Below, one piece after another: positions 16,056-24,139 of a stretch of 64,000 bases of DNA. The DNA lies in the NCBI GenBank assembly GCA_036504215.1, contig DASXVO010000016.1, positions 250,001-314,000 on the forward strand, read 5' to 3'. The stretch's first letter is position 1; the number at the start of each line of letters is the position of its first letter. The translations under genes were made by a program, and so were the position numbers. The stretch is from Vicinamibacterales bacterium. GTDB taxonomy: Bacteria > Acidobacteriota > Vicinamibacteria > Vicinamibacterales > Fen-181. The notes under the pieces were generated by a model. The model was given only the letters and a program-made list of their open reading frames with translations. It was not told the DNA's origin and ran no database searches.

Positions 16056-17321
16056 TCATCCTTCCGTGGTGATTGCCGCCAGGTCACGATGACGCGTTTC
16101 GGGAAGCGTCCAGACCCACGTCGCGGTTCCCAGGGCAAGGAACAGTGGCACGCCGAGGCCGCCCGCCAGGCCGTGCGTCGCCACGAAGAAGCTCACGAGA
16201 AACGGCGCGAAGAACTGGACGCCCCGTGCGGTGTTGTAGGTGGTCCCCATCGCGAAGTTCCGGATGTCGGTTGGGAACAGCTCGGCGAGCAGCGCGCCGA
16301 ACCCGGCAGTACAGCCGGAACCGAGACCCAGCGCCAGGAACGCGCCCCAGAACAGGAACGGATGCGGCAGCAGTTGCTGCCAGTGGAACGCCAGCGGGTA
16401 GAGCGCAGCCGCCGTCAGCAACGAATAGAGTGTGAACAGCAGTCGCCTGCCGAATCGGTCGGCGAGGTAGCCGAACGCCAGCATCCCGAGGAGTTGGCCA
16501 AGCTGCGCCGTGAGCATCCACGTCGCCGATCGGGCGATCGGCTGGTGGAACTCCGTCTGCAGGAACTTGGGCAGCCACGTATAGCACGTCCAGTAGGTGC
16601 CCAACTTGAGCACGCCAAGGACGAACCCCTTCAGTGTCGTCCCCACCAGACGACGTCGGACGATGAGCCGGAGGGCTTCGATCGGGGAGAGACGATCGTC
16701 CTTCTGCGCCACCCACAGTTGCGACTCCGGGAGGTGCCGTCGGACAAGGAAGGCCACGAGCGCCGTGGCCGAGGACGCGAGGAACACGGCGCGCCAGCCG
16801 ATCAGCGGCGCAACCAGGAACCCGACGATCGCGGCGAGGCCCACGCCGATTGGTTCGCCGGCCTGCAGCAGCGCCGACGCCCGCCCCCGCATCGCTGGCG
16901 GCGAGCTCTCGGCAAGCAGCGCATGACCAACCGCCCACTGCCCGCCCACACCGAGGCCCGTGATCAGGCGAAACAGCAGGACCGTCCAGAATCCAGTGGC
17001 AAACGCGGTGAGGGCCGTGCCGATCGAGTACACGAGAATCGTCCACGTCATCACATAGCGGCGACCGCGGAGGTCTGACAGGTAGCCGAACAGGATACCG
17101 CCGATGCCCGAGCCGCCCAGCGCAATGCCAAGCAGCGTTGCTTCTTCCGTACCCGAGAGCGCCAGGTCCTTGCCGATTGGGACGAGGAGGAACGAGAACA
17201 GCACCAGATCGTAGAAGTCGAACATCCAGCCGGCCAGCGAAATGAGCCAGATGCGAACCGGGAATCGACTGGGAGTCGCGGCAGACAGGGCCTCGGGAGG
17301 TTGGGTCATGCGGCGCATCAT
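16056..17321 (-). CDS. MFS transporter (sialate / aromatic acid:H+ symporter-like)
   Basis: A 421-residue, 12-helix major facilitator protein. The loop 2-3 motif GYLSDLRGRRYVMTW and the loop 8-9 counterpart GYLADRFGRRLLFTLYS are clear, and RLITGLGVGGQWAVGHALLAE resembles the helix-4 signature of organic-acid and sialate transporters. The substrate is unknown. Starts at 17321, 17318 and 17309 are all possible and none has a strong RBS. The gene ends 28 bases before the NIPSNAP start, so the two may be co-transcribed. Confidence 0.85.
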   Translation of the reverse strand: MMRRMTQPPEALSAATPSRFPVRIWLISLAGWMFDFYDLVLFSFLLVPIGKDLALSGTEEATLLGIALGGSGIGGILFGYLSDLRGRRYVMTWTILVYSIGTALTAFATGFWTVLLFRLITGLGVGGQWAVGHALLAESSPPAMRGRASALLQAGEPIGVGLAAIVGFLVAPLIGWRAVFLASSATALVAFLVRRHLPESQLWVAQKDDRLSPIEALRLIVRRRLVGTTLKGFVLGVLKLGTYWTCYTWLPKFLQTEFHQPIARSATWMLTAQLGQLLGMLAFGYLADRFGRRLLFTLYSLLTAAALYPLAFHWQQLLPHPFLFWGAFLALGLGSGCTAGFGALLAELFPTDIRNFAMGTTYNTARGVQFFAPFLVSFFVATHGLAGGLGVPLFLALGTATWVWTLPETRHRDLAAITTEG

Positions 17322-17395
17322 ACCGGAAATCCGCGCACTCCGGCGCGGCGATCGCTCCGGAGGCCGGACGTTCCGCGCACCGTGGTGGACTGGAT

Positions 17396-17629
17396 TCAGC
17401 GGCCCTGGGCGGATCGGCGTTGCGCCGTGGCAAATGACGCGCGGACGAGCGTCCGCCCGACCACGTGGGCGGCGAAGGCCGGCCCGAAACGTGTCGCATC
17501 CTTCTCGTCGAGGCACGGGCCCTGCGGGTGGCAGCCGAAGCACAGGCACTGCCCGCACGCCGGGCAGGAGTCCAGACTACCCCACGCCTGATTCCGTTTT
17601 CCGTTGGTGGCTGACGGTCTGTCGCTCAT
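17396..17629 (-). CDS. Cys-rich 77-residue protein
   Basis: A small protein with five Cys in 17 residues (CPACGQCLCFGCHPQGPC, near residues 22-39), a pattern suited to one metal site. GGAGG lies 8 bases before ATG 17629, which supports translation. The region after the Cys cluster is unremarkable. The gene sits between argH and the MFS gene, all on the minus strand. I do not recognise the family. Confidence 0.5.
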   Translation of the reverse strand: MSDRPSATNGKRNQAWGSLDSCPACGQCLCFGCHPQGPCLDEKDATRFGPAFAAHVVGRTLVRASFATAQRRSAQGR

Positions 17630-17712
17630 CGCCCTGCCTCCCGCGCGTCTGCATGAGTATACATCATGCTGCATACGCGCCCAAGCACAAATGAGATGGC
17701 CCCGACGCCCTT

Positions 17713-19131
17713 TCACGTCCGTCCCGCAGGCGCCGCTGCGGCGGCCGTCCGTCCGCCGCGGCCGTCGGCCCAGCGCCGCACGTCGGCAAGGGCTGCCGCG
17801 ACCGAAGCAGGGTTCGTGGACTGCGGCGTCAGCCTCGCGGTCACCGCAGCCTCCGGCGTGATCGCCTGGATCACATCGAGCCCGAACAGCGGACTGAACC
17901 GTTGCCACTCCTCGACGCTCAGCGCCATGAAGTCCCTGCCCTCACCGGACAACTGACGCACCATCGCCCCGACCGTCTCGTGGGCCTCACGGAACGGCAT
18001 GCCGCGCGCCACGAGGTACTCCGCCACATCAGTTGCCAGCAGCAGCCCTGACGCCGCGCTCCGCGAGCGTGCGCCGTCGACCGCCAGCCCCTCGACGACC
18101 GTAGTGGTTGCGGAGAGCGCCCCCTCGAGGGTGGCCTCCGCGTCGAAGACCGCTTCCTTGTCTTCCTGGAGATCCTTGTTGTACCCGCTTGGCAGGCCCT
18201 TCATCGTCGTCAGCCACCCGGTGAGGCGTCCGATGACGCGACCCGACTTGCCGCGGACCACCTCGAGAGGGTCGGGGTTCTTCTTCTGCGGCATCAGGCT
18301 GCTGCCGGTGGCCACCTCGTCGGACAGAACGAAGTAGCCGAACTCCTCACCCGTGAAGATGACGAGATCCTCGGCGAGGCGGCTGAGGTGCACCATCGTG
18401 AGGGCGCAGGCGTGCAGGAAGACCGCGACGAAGTCCCGGTCCGACGAGGCATCGATGCTGTTGGCGGCCACCCGAGAGAAGCCGAGCCGTTGTGCCAGAG
18501 CCTCGACGTTCAGGGGGTAGCTGGTGCCGGCGACGGCGCCCGAGCCGAGTGGAAGGCAATCGGCGGCCTGCGCCGCGAACTCGAGGTGTGTGTGATCGCG
18601 GCGCAGTGCCGCCACGTGGCCCAGCAGGAAGTGGGCCACCAGCACGGGCTGCGCGCGGCGAAGGTGCGTGTACGCCGGCATCGGCGTCGTGCCGGCGCGT
18701 TCGGCCCGGGTGGTGAGAGCCGCGACGAGGCCGACGAGTCGCTGCTGCAGCGCGGCAATCCGACGCCTGAGGTAGAGCCGGAGATCGAGCGAGACCTGCT
18801 CGTTGCGAGACCTCCCGGTGTGCAGGCGCTTGCCGGTGACGCCAATCCGCTCGACCAGCTTGCGCTCGACAAAGGCATGCACGTCCTCGTCCGGGCCACT
18901 GACGGAGCTCGGATCGCGGCGGGCGTCTTCCAGGATGGCGGCCAGCCCGGCCGCGATCACCGCCGCATCCGCGGCCGTGATCGCGCCGGCTGCCGCAATC
19001 GCCTCCACCCAGGCGAGGCTTCCCGTCACGTCATCTTCGAACAGCCGGCAATCGAACGGGAACGAGCGGCCGAATTCGAACACATCGGGGTTCGGCTCGC
19101 AGTCGAAGCGGCCGGACCACAACGTTGTCAC
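17713..19131 (-). CDS. argH: Argininosuccinate lyase
   Basis: A 472-residue fumarase/aspartase-superfamily enzyme that splits argininosuccinate into arginine and fumarate, the last step of arginine synthesis. The signature GSSLMPQKKNP (near residue 277) with the catalytic Ser, the TGRSRNEQ motif near residue 110 and the TPMPAYTHLRRAQP motif near residue 152 are all present. Its GTG start (19131) overlaps the argG stop in a GTGA, so translation follows argG. The C-terminal tail is Ala/Gly-rich and slightly longer than in Escherichia coli. Confidence 0.95.
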   Translation of the reverse strand: MTTLWSGRFDCEPNPDVFEFGRSFPFDCRLFEDDVTGSLAWVEAIAAAGAITAADAAVIAAGLAAILEDARRDPSSVSGPDEDVHAFVERKLVERIGVTGKRLHTGRSRNEQVSLDLRLYLRRRIAALQQRLVGLVAALTTRAERAGTTPMPAYTHLRRAQPVLVAHFLLGHVAALRRDHTHLEFAAQAADCLPLGSGAVAGTSYPLNVEALAQRLGFSRVAANSIDASSDRDFVAVFLHACALTMVHLSRLAEDLVIFTGEEFGYFVLSDEVATGSSLMPQKKNPDPLEVVRGKSGRVIGRLTGWLTTMKGLPSGYNKDLQEDKEAVFDAEATLEGALSATTTVVEGLAVDGARSRSAASGLLLATDVAEYLVARGMPFREAHETVGAMVRQLSGEGRDFMALSVEEWQRFSPLFGLDVIQAITPEAAVTARLTPQSTNPASVAAALADVRRWADGRGGRTAAAAAPAGRT

Positions 19132-20423
19132 AGCCCCACCCAGTCGGCCACGACCGCCGGCCGCGCGTGTCCACCGACCGTTGTCCGCACAGGCGCGCCG
19201 GCCGGCTGTCCGGCTCGTGCCGCGTGCGCGGCTATCTTCGCAGACTGCCGGGCCACAGTCTCGACCGGCAGCCCCCACAGCTTGATGAACCCCTCGGCGG
19301 CGGTGTGGTCGAAGGTGTCGCCTTTGTCGTACGTGGCGAGCGAGTGATCGTAGAGCGCGTAGGGCGAACGGCGTCCGACGACACGACACTCGCCCTTGAA
19401 GAGGCGCAGGCGCACCTCGCCGGTGACCTTCGGCTGAATCGTCGCCACGAACGCGTCGATGGCCTGGCGCGTCGGGGTGAACCAGAGGCCGTTGTAGACC
19501 AGATCGGCGTACCGGGTGCTCAGCTCGCGCTTCAAGCGGATCAGGTCTTTCGGCGTCACCAGGGACTCGAGTTCGTGGTGGGCCGCGTGCAGCGCGACGG
19601 CGGCCGGGGCTTCGTACACCTCGCGTGACTTGATGCCGACCAGGCGGTTCTCCACCATGTCGATGCGACCCACCCCGTGCACGCCGGCAATCGTGGCCAC
19701 GCTATGGATCAACTCGGTGAGCGGCATGCTGACGCCGTTGACCGCAATCGGGATCCCGCTCTCGAACGTCAGCTCGAGGTGGGCAGGAACGTCCGGGCAT
19801 CCGCTCCCCGACCGCGTCTGGGAGAACGCATCCTCGGGGGCCTCCACCCATGGGTCCTCGAGAATGCCGCACTCGATCGACCGTCCCCAGAGGTTCTCGT
19901 CGGTGCTGTACGGACTCTCCTTGGTGACCGGAACGGGAACGCCACGCTGCTTCGCGTAGTCAATCTCGTCGGCCCGGGTCATTCCCCACACACGGGCCGG
20001 CGCAATCACCTTGATCTTCGGGTCGAGGGCGCGCGCCGAGACATCCATGCGGACCTGGTCGTTGCCCTTGCCGGTGCACCCATGGGCAATCGCGCCGGCC
20101 ATCTCGATGTGGGCAATCTCCACCAACGTCTTCGCGATGAGAGGACGGCCCAGCGCCGTCGCGAGCGGATAGCGATCCTCGTAGAGGGCGCCTGCCTGCA
20201 GCGCCGGCAGGATGTACTCCTGCGCGAAAGCGACCTGTGCGTCGATGACGTACGCGTTGACGGCGCCCGTTGCGAGCGCGCGTTCGCGCGTGGCCTCCAG
20301 GTTCTCTCCCTGCCCGAGGTCCACCGTCACCGCGATGATCTCGGCGCCGTAGGTCTCGGCCAGCCAGGGAATCGCCACCGAGGTATCCAGCCCGCCCGAA
20401 TACGCCAACACGATTCGATCCAT
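19128..20423 (-). CDS. argG: Argininosuccinate synthase
   Basis: A 431-residue ATP-dependent ligase joining citrulline and aspartate. The N-terminal AYSGGLDTSVAIPWL is the N-type ATP pyrophosphatase P-loop; GCTGKGNDQVR and SPYSTDENLWGRSIE are family signatures. RBS GGGAGG precedes ATG 20423. A double ARG box lies 51 bases upstream, so expression should fall when arginine is plentiful. argH follows with overlapping codons and argR lies directly upstream. The last 40 residues are Ala-rich and look like a lineage-specific tail. Confidence 0.96.
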   Translation of the reverse strand: MDRIVLAYSGGLDTSVAIPWLAETYGAEIIAVTVDLGQGENLEATRERALATGAVNAYVIDAQVAFAQEYILPALQAGALYEDRYPLATALGRPLIAKTLVEIAHIEMAGAIAHGCTGKGNDQVRMDVSARALDPKIKVIAPARVWGMTRADEIDYAKQRGVPVPVTKESPYSTDENLWGRSIECGILEDPWVEAPEDAFSQTRSGSGCPDVPAHLELTFESGIPIAVNGVSMPLTELIHSVATIAGVHGVGRIDMVENRLVGIKSREVYEAPAAVALHAAHHELESLVTPKDLIRLKRELSTRYADLVYNGLWFTPTRQAIDAFVATIQPKVTGEVRLRLFKGECRVVGRRSPYALYDHSLATYDKGDTFDHTAAEGFIKLWGLPVETVARQSAKIAAHAARAGQPAGAPVRTTVGGHARPAVVADWVGL

Positions 20424-20473
20424 CTCGCTCGCCTCCCACACGTTGCCGCCGCGCCTCTGCACGTCAGGCGCAC

Positions 20474-20511
20474 AGAGAATGAATATGCACTGTCACTCAT
20501 ACTTATACATT
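20474..20511 (-). promoter_or_regulatory. Tandem ARG boxes (ArgR operator)
   Basis: Two 18-bp boxes read on the minus strand as AATGTATAAGTATGAGTG and AGTGCATATTCATTCTCT, with 2 bases between them. Both fit TGNAT-N4-ATNNN, the ArgR consensus with imperfect right arms, and their centres are 20 bp apart, about two helical turns as in known ArgR operators. They lie between argR and argG. The match is by eye. Confidence 0.65.
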
Positions 20512-20570
20512 CCCACGCGTCGCACGGCAAGGAGAAAATCGAATCAGGCGTCTCACGGGAAGAAGAAGGC

Positions 20571-21026
20571 CTATCCCGATGTCAATCGCTCGAGCTCGTC
20601 GACAAACGCCGCCGCGTGCCGCGGCCCCGCGGCGATGACCAACACGGTATCGTCCCCGGCAATCGTGCCGACGACCTCCGCGAAGGCGGCGCGATCGATT
20701 GCGATCGCGAGGTGCTGCGCCTCGCCGGGAGGCGTGCGCAGGACGACGAGCTGCTCGACGCGGGCGCAGTGCGTGAGCGATCGAACCGCGACGCGGTGGA
20801 GGTTGGTGAGCGCCGCCTCCTGGTTGGTGACTTCCCGGCCGGGCCGGCCGTACGCGCCGTCGCCCGCACGCTTCACCAGGCCGAGCTCGGTGAGATCGCG
20901 CGAGATCGTCGCCTGGGTGGCGTCGATGCCCTTCGCGTGCAATCGGCGCTGCAGCGTGTCCTGACTCGTGACCTGCTCGTGATCCACCAGTTCCAGGATC
21001 AGCGTCTGGCGGCGTGTCTTGGTCAT
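20571..21026 (-). CDS. argR: Arginine repressor ArgR
   Basis: A 151-residue repressor with the expected layout. An N-terminal winged helix holds [17 protein letters not shown] near residue 37, and a C-terminal oligomerisation and arginine-binding domain ends with [19 protein letters not shown]. The acidic GDD motif that binds arginine is intact. ATG 21026 has GAGG nearby; ATG 21041 would add five residues. It probably controls argGH through the boxes at 20474-20511. Confidence 0.93.
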   Translation of the reverse strand: MTKTRRQTLILELVDHEQVTSQDTLQRRLHAKGIDATQATISRDLTELGLVKRAGDGAYGRPGREVTNQEAALTNLHRVAVRSLTHCARVEQLVVLRTPPGEAQHLAIAIDRAAFAEVVGTIAGDDTVLVIAAGPRHAAAFVDELERLTSG

Positions 21027-21073
21027 GCGTGCCTCAACCATGCGCAACCGGGATGGGCGTCTGCACACCTATT

Positions 21074-22030
21074 CTATCTGGCGCGAGCGGGATCGGCCAG
21101 CAGGTGTTGCCCGACCCACTCCAGGCCGGCAAGGCCGTGGATATCCGATTCGAATTGCGGAATCGTGACGCGGCGCAGGTTGCCGAAGCGCCGGTCGATT
21201 TCGTCCCGGTACGTCCGCTCCTGTGCGCTGCGCGATCGGAAATAGTCGCCGGGAAGACCGTCCGGCAGGACCCGGTTGACCACGACGCCGGCCGGCTGCA
21301 GGCCGGCCTCCTCGAGCAGGTGCACCGCGCGCCCGGTCTCCTCGATCGGGAGCCGCTCCGGCACCAGCACCAGCACGACGGCCACACGATCCGCGCAGCA
21401 CAGCTCGGATCGCATTGCCCGAAGCCGCCCGGCACGCCGCTCGAGAATCTCGAGCACGGGATCGGAGGCCGCACCACCGGCCTCGACCTCGCCGCCAGCC
21501 GCCTGTGCGGCCGCCACATCCCGCCGCCGTCGAGCCAGCGCGTCAATCCAGGTGACCATCAGTTCGGGCATCCGCAACAACTGCAGCGCGTGGCCCGTTG
21601 GCGCCGTGTCGAACACAACCAGGTCGTACCCGCCGCCGCGCGCCAACACCAGGTCTGTCATGCGGTCGAAGAGCGCGACGTCGGCGACGCCAGGCATTGC
21701 CGCGGTGAGCTCGATCTGACGCGCGGCCTCCTTGACCACGGCAGGACTGAACAGCCCCGCCATCCGCGCCTTCGCCTCGTCCAGGTAGCGCCTCGCCTCG
21801 TGTGCCGAGTCGATCTCCAGGCCCGCGAGGTTCGGCAGGACCTGCCGTTCTTCTGCTGAGAACGGCTGCTCGAAGATGTCCGAGGTCGAGTGCGCCGGAT
21901 CGGTCGACACCAGGAGGACCCGTCGTCCGCCGCGTGCGGCCGCCAGCGCGAAGGCCGCCGAGCAGGTGGTCTTTCCGACGCCACCCTTGCCGGCGAAGAA
22001 CACGACGTGTCGGTCGAGCAGGTGTCGCAC
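21074..22030 (-). CDS. ArsA/GET3-family ATPase, single domain
   Basis: A 318-residue P-loop ATPase with a deviant Walker A FFAGKGGVGKTTCSAA (near residue 11), a STDPAHSTSD switch segment, and DTAPTGHALQLLR (near residue 125), the ArsA/GET3 hallmark. Single-domain bacterial members are not established arsenite pumps; some may handle membrane-protein tails or cofactor assembly. No ArsB or ArsR is near. The likely start is GTG 22030, five bases after the stop of the CC-terminal mini-protein gene, which suggests the two products work together. Confidence 0.85.
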   Translation of the reverse strand: MRHLLDRHVVFFAGKGGVGKTTCSAAFALAAARGGRRVLLVSTDPAHSTSDIFEQPFSAEERQVLPNLAGLEIDSAHEARRYLDEAKARMAGLFSPAVVKEAARQIELTAAMPGVADVALFDRMTDLVLARGGGYDLVVFDTAPTGHALQLLRMPELMVTWIDALARRRRDVAAAQAAGGEVEAGGAASDPVLEILERRAGRLRAMRSELCCADRVAVVLVLVPERLPIEETGRAVHLLEEAGLQPAGVVVNRVLPDGLPGDYFRSRSAQERTYRDEIDRRFGNLRRVTIPQFESDIHGLAGLEWVGQHLLADPARAR

Positions 22031-22034
22031 GGCG

Positions 22035-22292
22035 TCAGCAGCAGGACACGTTCGAGAGTGGCGAACGGTCCATGCCCATGCGCCGATGCCACAGGTGGAA
22101 TTCGTCGAGGAAGTACGGATAGACGTCGAGGAGGTACAGCGCGGCCGGGTTCGGCAGGCCCAGCATCTCCATGAAGCACAGCAGCAGGAAGAGATCCTGC
22201 AGAACGATGGCATCGCCGCGCAACTGCCGACGATAGCCCGCGACCGCCATCCCGTGGAAGAACTCCCGCGCGTGCAGCCAGAACTCACTCAT
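22035..22292 (-). CDS. Small protein ending in Cys-Cys, ArsA-ATPase partner
   Basis: An 85-residue protein with MSEFWLHAREFFHG at the start, a hydrophobic middle (QDLFLLLCFMEMLGLPNPAA), a Tyr/Asp-rich DVYPYFLDEFHLWHRRMGM segment, and a C-terminus reading NVSCC followed directly by the stop. From memory, this resembles small proteins called 'cory-CC-star' that neighbour ArsA-type ATPases. Function is unknown; the terminal dicysteine could bind metal or carry a modification. The start overlaps the methyltransferase stop by 8 bases. Confidence 0.75.
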   Translation of the reverse strand: MSEFWLHAREFFHGMAVAGYRRQLRGDAIVLQDLFLLLCFMEMLGLPNPAALYLLDVYPYFLDEFHLWHRRMGMDRSPLSNVSCC

Positions 22293-23286
22293 GTCGACCG
22301 ATGACCAGGTTCGTCCCGAAGGAGGTGTCCTTCCGGGCAATGACGCGGCATCCGGCTTCGTGCATCCATGCACGCACTTCGGATTCCGTGTACGTGTCAC
22401 CTTCCGGCGTACCGACCAGCATGTTCAGCGCGAAGAGCGCAGCGGGCAGCGGCCCGGTCCGGTCCTCGTCCATCAGGAAATCCTGCACGACGAGCTGACC
22501 GCCCGGGTTGAGCGCACGAACGCATTTGCCGAACAGGAGCCGGTTGTCGTCGGGTGAGTTGCTGTGAATGACCGCGGACAGGAACACGAGATCGAATCGG
22601 TCGCCGATCGGCGCCGTGAGGTAGTCGCCCGTGCTGGTCGTGACCTCCGCCGTCAGGCCTTCTTCCTGGATGTACGTGCGCGTCAGCGGCAGGACGTTCG
22701 GCAAATCGAACACCACTGCCGAGATGCCACGCCGTGCGCGCGCGAAGGCCATGGCGTACGCTCCCGACCCGCCACCGACGTCGAGCACGCGCGACACGCC
22801 CGTCAGATCCAGAAGGTCGATGATCTCCCCGGCGTTCTGCGTGGCGCGCCAGTGCATCGCCGCGATGAACGGCCGCAACCAGTCGTTTCCCCGATCGTTG
22901 GTCGGGGGAAGGTCCTCCGGATGGCCGGCCCGCACGACCTGAGTGAGGTGTCCCCACGTGTCCCACAGATGGCTGGTGTGACCCAGGCCGGCCATGTAGC
23001 CCGGCTTCCCTTTCACGAGATACGCGAGCGCCAGCGGGCTATTGCTGAACCGGTCGTGGTCTTTGGCGAGGAGCCCAAGGCCGACCAGCGCGTTCATCAA
23101 CCGATCGGTCGCACGCGGATCGGTCTCGAGCGCCTCGGCTGTTTCAACCGACGTGCGTGCCTCATCGTTCAGCACGGTGAAAAGGCCCAGGTCGAACGCG
23201 GTCAGCAATGGCCGGCTGCGCTGGAATGCGGTGGCGATCTCCATGATCGTTCTGGGAGATGGTCGCTGTGCCGTACCGGCGGTCAT
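22285..23286 (-). CDS. SAM-dependent O-methyltransferase (acetylserotonin OMT / CrtF-like)
   Basis: A 333-residue two-domain methyltransferase. The N-terminal winged-helix dimerisation domain (residues about 10-95, with LGLFTVLND) is followed by a Rossmann methyltransferase domain with motif I VLDVGGGSGAYAMAFAR (near residue 167), VVFDLPNVLP, and LNPGGQLVVQDF. Such enzymes methylate hydroxyls on small aromatic or polyketide-like molecules; the substrate is unknown. It is the first gene of a coupled three-gene set with the CC-terminal protein and the ArsA-type ATPase, an association not explained by known chemistry. Confidence 0.86.
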   Translation of the reverse strand: MTAGTAQRPSPRTIMEIATAFQRSRPLLTAFDLGLFTVLNDEARTSVETAEALETDPRATDRLMNALVGLGLLAKDHDRFSNSPLALAYLVKGKPGYMAGLGHTSHLWDTWGHLTQVVRAGHPEDLPPTNDRGNDWLRPFIAAMHWRATQNAGEIIDLLDLTGVSRVLDVGGGSGAYAMAFARARRGISAVVFDLPNVLPLTRTYIQEEGLTAEVTTSTGDYLTAPIGDRFDLVFLSAVIHSNSPDDNRLLFGKCVRALNPGGQLVVQDFLMDEDRTGPLPAALFALNMLVGTPEGDTYTESEVRAWMHEAGCRVIARKDTSFGTNLVIGRHE

Positions 23287-23462
23287 ACTGCCTCCCTCCC
23301 CCGCCTGCGGTGCGGGGTAGAGAGTGATGATAGCTCACTGGCGGGACAGATGGGGCCCGGGGATCATTGGCGACCGACAGGCTATCGAGGAGCAGATTTG
23401 TGACCGAGACCGCGACACGGCACACGGACGAGACGGCCGATGCCGGCGATCACCTTGCGCGT

Positions 23463-23777
23463 TCAATGCGCGGGAATGGTCGCGTACGTCGCGGCCCGGC
23501 CCTCGAGGACGAAGTGCATCAGGAGGGATTGGAGGACTGGCTCAGGCTCTGCCTTCGCCTTGCCGATTGGTGCGAAGCCGACGCCGACCAGGCGTCCACG
23601 GAGATCCGCAGCCCGCGCGAGCAACGCGCGCAGCTCTGTGTACTCCTCAGTGAGCAAACGCTCCCCTGCCCGCTCGATGACGAGCGTGAAGGCGGCCCCG
23701 CGCTCTGAAAAGAAGCAGTGGATGTCTTCGACGAATCCACGAAGCTGCCAGACGACAACGGCGGTCGGCGGAACCAT
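23463..23777 (-). CDS. Hypothetical protein, 104 residues
   Basis: An ORF starting at ATG 23777 with GGAGAGG at good spacing. The composition is that of a soluble alpha/beta protein (VVVWQLRGFVEDIHCFF, then TLVIERAGERLLTEEY). There is no signal peptide, membrane segment or recognised motif. It lies alone between the methyltransferase set and a repeat-rich intergenic stretch. The family is not recognised. Confidence 0.55.
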   Translation of the reverse strand: MVPPTAVVVWQLRGFVEDIHCFFSERGAAFTLVIERAGERLLTEEYTELRALLARAADLRGRLVGVGFAPIGKAKAEPEPVLQSLLMHFVLEGRAATYATIPAH

Positions 23778-24139
23778 GGGCACCTCTCCGGCTGTTTTCG
23801 ACCTGTCACGCAAATTGCCAGCCGTACCTGGTAAGGTATTGACTTCACGTGCTTTACTCAATCCTGACAGGTTCAGGACCCCGGGCGGGGCGGCGCTCAA
23901 TGGACTGCGCCAGGTAGGTTTTACACCATCATCGTCTTTTCAGGCCGAATCCGCTGGTGGCGCGGCGCGATGCGGTGTCCGGGGATGATACAGGAGGCAG
24001 GAGCCAGGAGCCAGGAGTCAGGTGCCAGAATCCAGGAGTCGAAAGTGAGAAGTGAGAAGGCTGAGCCGAGAACCGAGAAGTGAGATTAGGATTGTGACGA
24101 TGGCGCGAGTTCGGGGGGCGGAGAGAAGCAGGAGGCCAC
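23778..24139. other. Intergenic stretch with low-complexity repeats
   Basis: No gene is seen. Bases 23991-24088 consist of short degenerate purine-rich repeats, first CAGGAGCCAGGAGTCAGG-like units, then GAGAAGTGAGAAGG-like units. The stretch lies before the quinone reductase gene, whose RBS AGGAGG immediately follows it. Confidence 0.7.

Noticed and set aside
17650-17675. ARG-box-like palindrome near 17.66 kb
   Set aside because: One arm fits poorly (ATCAT for ATTCA), there is no second box, and the neighbouring gene has no tie to arginine.
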